Shown here in pieces: positions 60,261-64,000 of a stretch of DNA of 64,000 nt. Position 1 is the first letter of the stretch; each line of letters opens with the position of its first letter. A model generated the notes under the pieces. That model did no database searches, was not told where the DNA came from, and worked only from the letters and a program-made list of their open reading frames with translations. A program made the translations under genes and the position numbers. This stretch comes from Epiperipatus broadwayi (Eukaryota; Onychophora; Udeonychophora; Euonychophora; Peripatidae), in the NCBI GenBank assembly GCA_028023455.1, contig JAQFVV010013389.1, positions 64,001-128,000 on the forward strand, in the 5' to 3' direction.

Positions 60261-62690
60261 GGCCAAGCATACAATTATTTGCCAAAACACTTTTCATCTC
60301 AAATCCACCCAATTCAAAGAGATTAAGTTGCAATGGCTAAGATTATCATTAAAGATTTTGGGCTTCATGTTTATTGTTGTTTTCCTGAAACTGAGAGCTC
60401 AAATTATAGCCATATATTGCTTATAAAAAAAAGATTATAAGTAAAATTCCTTTGCACATAATTGAAGGATGAAAACATGATGTATAAACACTTAATCCAC
60501 AATGAGTGTGGAAGATGGATAAAGACATAGGAGCTTGTGATGACTGGATATTTTTCAGCTTAAATGACTGAAAAAAGTGAAGTAAAAAAAGAGAAATTAA
60601 ATGTGATAAAGAACAGTGAGGAAACTGAAAGTAGGAAATACTCTTGGATAGGCATTATGTACTGATTATATAAATTTAACCTTCAAAGTTGAAAGTTATT
60701 CCATCAATTTTGTATCCATTAACAGCCTAATTTCAATATCTTACAAATATTGGCAAAGTTATATATCATACTTGGAGAGTATCAGGAACCAAAAGCTATT
60801 TGAATCTAAAAAATAAATTTTTATATCAAAAACATGTAGTAGCTACAGTGGGAAAAAAGAAGTCATCAACAATTGCATATTTGATTTAAAAATATTGCAC
60901 AGTTGAAGTGACTATTTTTTGAGATACTACCAAAATAATTTATTTTTGTGATTTACATTTAATATGTAAAGATAATGGAGATGCAAATATTAACGATATT
61001 TTAGCTATTATAAAATTTAACTGAATTATGTGTGTATTGCTAATAACTTTTAAAATACATTTTGTAAACGATGATTAAATTTCTGGTTTTTTACAACTAT
61101 TTGAGAGAATCTCTTGATATTTTTAATACTGCACTGGTAATAATTTCATTTAAGTTAAATTTAATAAATAATACGACTCTGCTGATATTATTAAAAAAAA
61201 AAATTTCTCCATTGATATGAAGGAAATGATTGTCTACTGCATATTCATGATCTAGTCTCTTTTAATTGTTCACTAAATATCACTTCTTTTTATAAAATTT
61301 TATACATCATTGAATATACCTTTCTAGACAAACTGCTTCCTATTTTATAATTATTTTTTATTATGCTTAAGTATTCATTTTTTTAGCTGAGTGTTCAATT
61401 TCTATTTGATTGTATTTTAATGCAAAAAGAATTTAAATAACAAAATCATTTGGAATTTATTTATTTTTTTGCTTATAAATGACATTCTAGTCAATTAAAA
61501 TATTTCAGTTAATTTTTCATTTTTCCAAGTTTTCTGTGTTGTATATTTTTCATTTCAGCTAGAGAAAGAAAGGTGTACTATTCAATAATCACAATGTAAA
61601 AGTACAACATAGAGACTATTTTCTTATCATATTTTTGAAGTTTAATAATGCTGAACAATGTCAGAATTTGAATAATAGATGTGATCTTTTTTTTTTATCT
61701 GAAATATGCTAACATTCTCCAAAATACAATATTTTAGAAAAATGTCAGCATCTTTTTCCAAATCCAATTTTCTCTTTTTTTCTGCTCTAACAAAAGCATC
61801 AAACAATATACAAATGAATTGATCAAATTCCACATATTTTCAGTTGAAATAATCAGTTTAATAATTCTGCTTAGGTTTTATATGAATTCATGATAGTGAT
61901 TATATATCCCATATAAAGATCCAACTTGCTTTTGGAAAAATTTGGACTTCTTGTGAGTAATGGTCTACACAACATTATTTACTAATAATTCTGATATATA
62001 TATTCCATAGCATTTGATTTATTAGAAAATTCCAATGAATTATATCTTGTTAATAGAGCACTGAAATATATTTTTTAATTTTTTTACTAATAATCTTTAC
62101 ATTCCATATTAAATTTTCCATCATGGATTTTGAGTAATCAGTTGATTTTATTATGTCATGGTGACATTTAGAATTATTTTGATTTTTTATTGAAGGGTGT
62201 TGGAATGAAAAAAACTTGTAGAAACACGTAATTCTTTAATTTTAGCAAATAATATTTTTTATCAGCATTTTTATCATATTCCTTGTTATAAACAATGTGA
62301 GAAATTAAAACTATTTATAATCTGTCTATGGACAATTTCACTTTATATAAGTCATTTTTATTTTAGAAAGATTTTCAGTGTTTTCTACAAAATATTTTAT
62401 ATTATTTTTGTATTGTATTTTTTATCCATTTGCTTCTTTTCTCTTTATTTACATCATATTCATCATTAAAAGTTTATATGAGATTTCATTTCATAGCTTC
62501 TTTTTTCTTATTTAAACAATTGTAAAATATCAGCATCATTTTTTATTTGTCATAATTAAATTTGCTTTGGTCGATTTAATATGCTTGATTTTTGTTCTAA
62601 AAATACATTGGTAAAATTATTTATGTTATAGGTTTAGTTTCTTTTACATGAATTTCGATTTTATTCATGTATTTTCTTTCTGCAGTTTTT
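60261..62690. other. IFT172 intron, no element recognised
   Basis: Strongly AT-rich, with several long T and A runs. No coding traces were found. Confidence 0.4.
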
Positions 62691-63490
62691 ATTTGACCTC
62701 ATTTTAAAATTTGTAATGATTTGATTCTATATTATTAATATTCCCAAACCACTGTCAATTTGCATGTCTATTTTTTTGTTAACCAGTTGTAGCTGCAATG
62801 TAAATTTGCTTTGCTCCTTGGTTGATGCATAGTTAATGTTATAAATGCTATCATTTGTACCTGGGTTATTTCGTCTTTCTTGCCCATCACTTTCTGGTGA
62901 TTCTCTACACATTTGTGCTAGGTTGCCTTTCCGTTCTTATTTATAGCATCATTCGCCACTAAATGTAGTCTTTTTTGATGTGCCCTGGTTTTGTCACAGC
63001 AAAAACACAATTTTTTTTCTAAAATCTTTGTTCGCACAGAATATTTTAAATTTCTGCTTCATGCTCCATTTTATACACTTGTTTTGCTGTTATTTTCGTT
63101 ACTGAAAAACACTGCCATGCACCACTTTCTTTTTAATGGCTACTTCAAAATTTACTTCTGCATTGGCAAATAGGTTTTGTCAGTCTGTCCTCAGACATGC
63201 CCCAGATTAATTGATCTAACAGAATTTCTTCTGCATAATTGCCATATTCACACTCTTTACACAGTTCTTTGAATGTGATTCCATACTGCTTTATTGATTC
63301 ACCCTTCCATTGCCTCCTGTTTCTTAATGCTAATCTGGCAGGGTGTCTTGATGGTCTGAAATTAAAATATTCACTCAGATTGTTGATTATTTCTTCATAT
63401 CCTATTCCTTTTGCTATAGGTATGTCAGAATACATGCTTATAATGTCAATGACTTTTAGTCCCAACATACACATTAAAGCAACTAACAAT
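62690..63490 (-). pseudogene. Gag and protease of a third Gypsy element, broken
   Basis: The minus strand at 63489-63145 is a 114-codon Gag segment (LSEYFNFRPSRHPARLALRN, then QYGITFKELCKECEYGNYAE and DQLIWGMSEDRL) typical of Ty3/Gypsy Gag. A damaged zinc-knuckle follows near 62990 (CFCCDKTRAHQKR). A protease start lies at 62912-62727 with the DSG active site in KIDMQIDSGLGILII. It is related to the element at 5743-13159 by Gag sequence. Pol beyond the protease is missing in the window. Confidence 0.82.
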
Positions 63491-63602
63491 CTTCCTCTTA
63501 TTATCTTTGATTTTGTTTAATAAGAAAAAATTTTCCACTTGCATGGCATATCACTTTTTCACTATTCCTTGTTAGCCTTCTTAAAACTTATTCACTATTC
63601 AC

Positions 63603-63626
63603 AGGTTCGAGATGGTGATTGTGCCA
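63603..63626 (-). other. Primer-binding site of the third Gypsy element
   Basis: Minus strand TGGCACAATCACCATCTCGA, with the next bases ACC. Its complement reads GGTTCGAGATGG..GTGCCA, which has the T-loop and CCA end of a tRNA 3' half. It is three bases from the LTR edge and is the clearest site of this Gypsy lineage in the window. Confidence 0.75.
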
Positions 63627-63629
63627 ATT

Positions 63630-64000
63630 TGCTGTGTATTCGACATGCAAGCATTCAGAATACCAATAAACAATAATAAATGAATCAATAAATGATGTAA
63701 TTAATAGCGAAAAATTATTGATACACACAAAATACAGTATATACAATTCACTTCAGGTTCATTTCCCATGATGCATTTAACAACTGTCTGCTCCTCCTGC
63801 CTCAGCTCCCAAAACACTTTGGCTCTGTTTTGCTGCTGCTCACAATCACGTTGGTTTTGTTCAAGAATCCTGTACCATCACTTATGCTTCTTTCAGAATG
63901 AGAGCCACGCACTTTGCTGCTCAAAACTATTTATATAGGTAGGTTTTTCTCCAGCAATTTAGGATTCATTGTTGATTTTTATCAGTCTTGTATTTACTAT
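63630..64000 (-). repeat. 5' LTR of the third Gypsy element, cut by the window end
   Basis: It starts TGCTGTGTATTCG right after the primer-binding site, and the outer end is not in the window. On the minus strand CCTATATAAATAG at 63928-63939 is a good TATA box for LTR transcription toward gag. Confidence 0.68.
63928..63939 (-). promoter_or_regulatory. TATA box in a Gypsy LTR
   Basis: Minus-strand CTATATAAATAG lies about 300 bp before the LTR's inner edge and in the orientation of gag, as expected for a core promoter of the retrotransposon. Confidence 0.5.

Noticed and set aside
1-64000. Cephalopod origin
   Set aside because: The long AT-rich introns fit, but I did not see the very common cephalopod SINE expected several times in 64 kb, so I leave the taxon open.
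55336-64000. A seventh IFT172 exon
   Set aside because: I looked for coding that continues after KELEPR with a split Arg codon and found no conserved match on the + strand.

Overview
The window is a stretch of eukaryotic (metazoan) nuclear DNA: very AT-rich, with TA and TG microsatellites, GT-AG spliced exons, and no prokaryotic operons. The only host gene I can support is part of IFT172, the intraflagellar transport complex-B protein, on the + strand. Six exons (16972-17130, 17270-17450, 22138-22247, 22332-22467, 37304-37402, 55226-55335) join in one frame. Together they encode about 264 residues of the C-terminal TPR-like half of the protein. No start, stop, promoter or 3' end lies inside. 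The window begins at least 17 kb into an upstream intron and ends at least 8.6 kb into a downstream one. The protein looks like that of an invertebrate, and the long AT-rich introns, RTE-type LINEs and Ty3/Gypsy elements would suit a lophotrochozoan such as a mollusc. I cannot fix the taxon from sequence alone.

Nearly everything else is intronic mobile DNA, mostly broken. From left to right: a decayed RTE/BovB-like LINE (+, 0.56-3.3 kb); an antisense LINE fragment (4.2-5.7 kb, with a probable other half at 13.2-13.6 kb); a structurally complete Ty3/Gypsy element (-, 5743-13159) with both LTRs, polypurine tract, primer-binding site and a 5-bp target duplication; inside it, a 1.8-kb composite element of tRNA-like repeats with an inverted copy and a 59-bp-arm hairpin, flanked by an 11-bp duplication; the 3' part of another LINE (+, 13.85-14.8 kb); and a 1.13-kb nested fold-back repeat (15451-16580) just before the first exon.

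The two middle introns hold a long-LTR family (solo LTRs at 19222-21054 and 52926-55197, and an LTR with a tRNA-Lys-type primer-binding site at 42909-45057). They also hold a second LTR type with its polypurine tract (38694-41326), a pair of inverted 2.2-2.6 kb repeats (23.5-25.7 and 33.85-36.5 kb, the latter splitting a LINE), and a second partial Gypsy element (48.5-52.5 kb). The last intron holds unassigned sequence, an antisense LINE endonuclease region (59.0-60.3 kb) and the 5' end of a third Gypsy element (62.7 kb to the window end).

Every LTR element whose orientation can be read lies antisense to IFT172. All transposon reading frames I inspected carry stops or frameshifts. I found no CRISPR, rRNA, functional tRNA gene or gene cluster. 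The most unusual items are the composite tRNA-like/hairpin element, the solo LTR abutting the last exon's splice acceptor, and the several large inverted repeats within one transcription unit.
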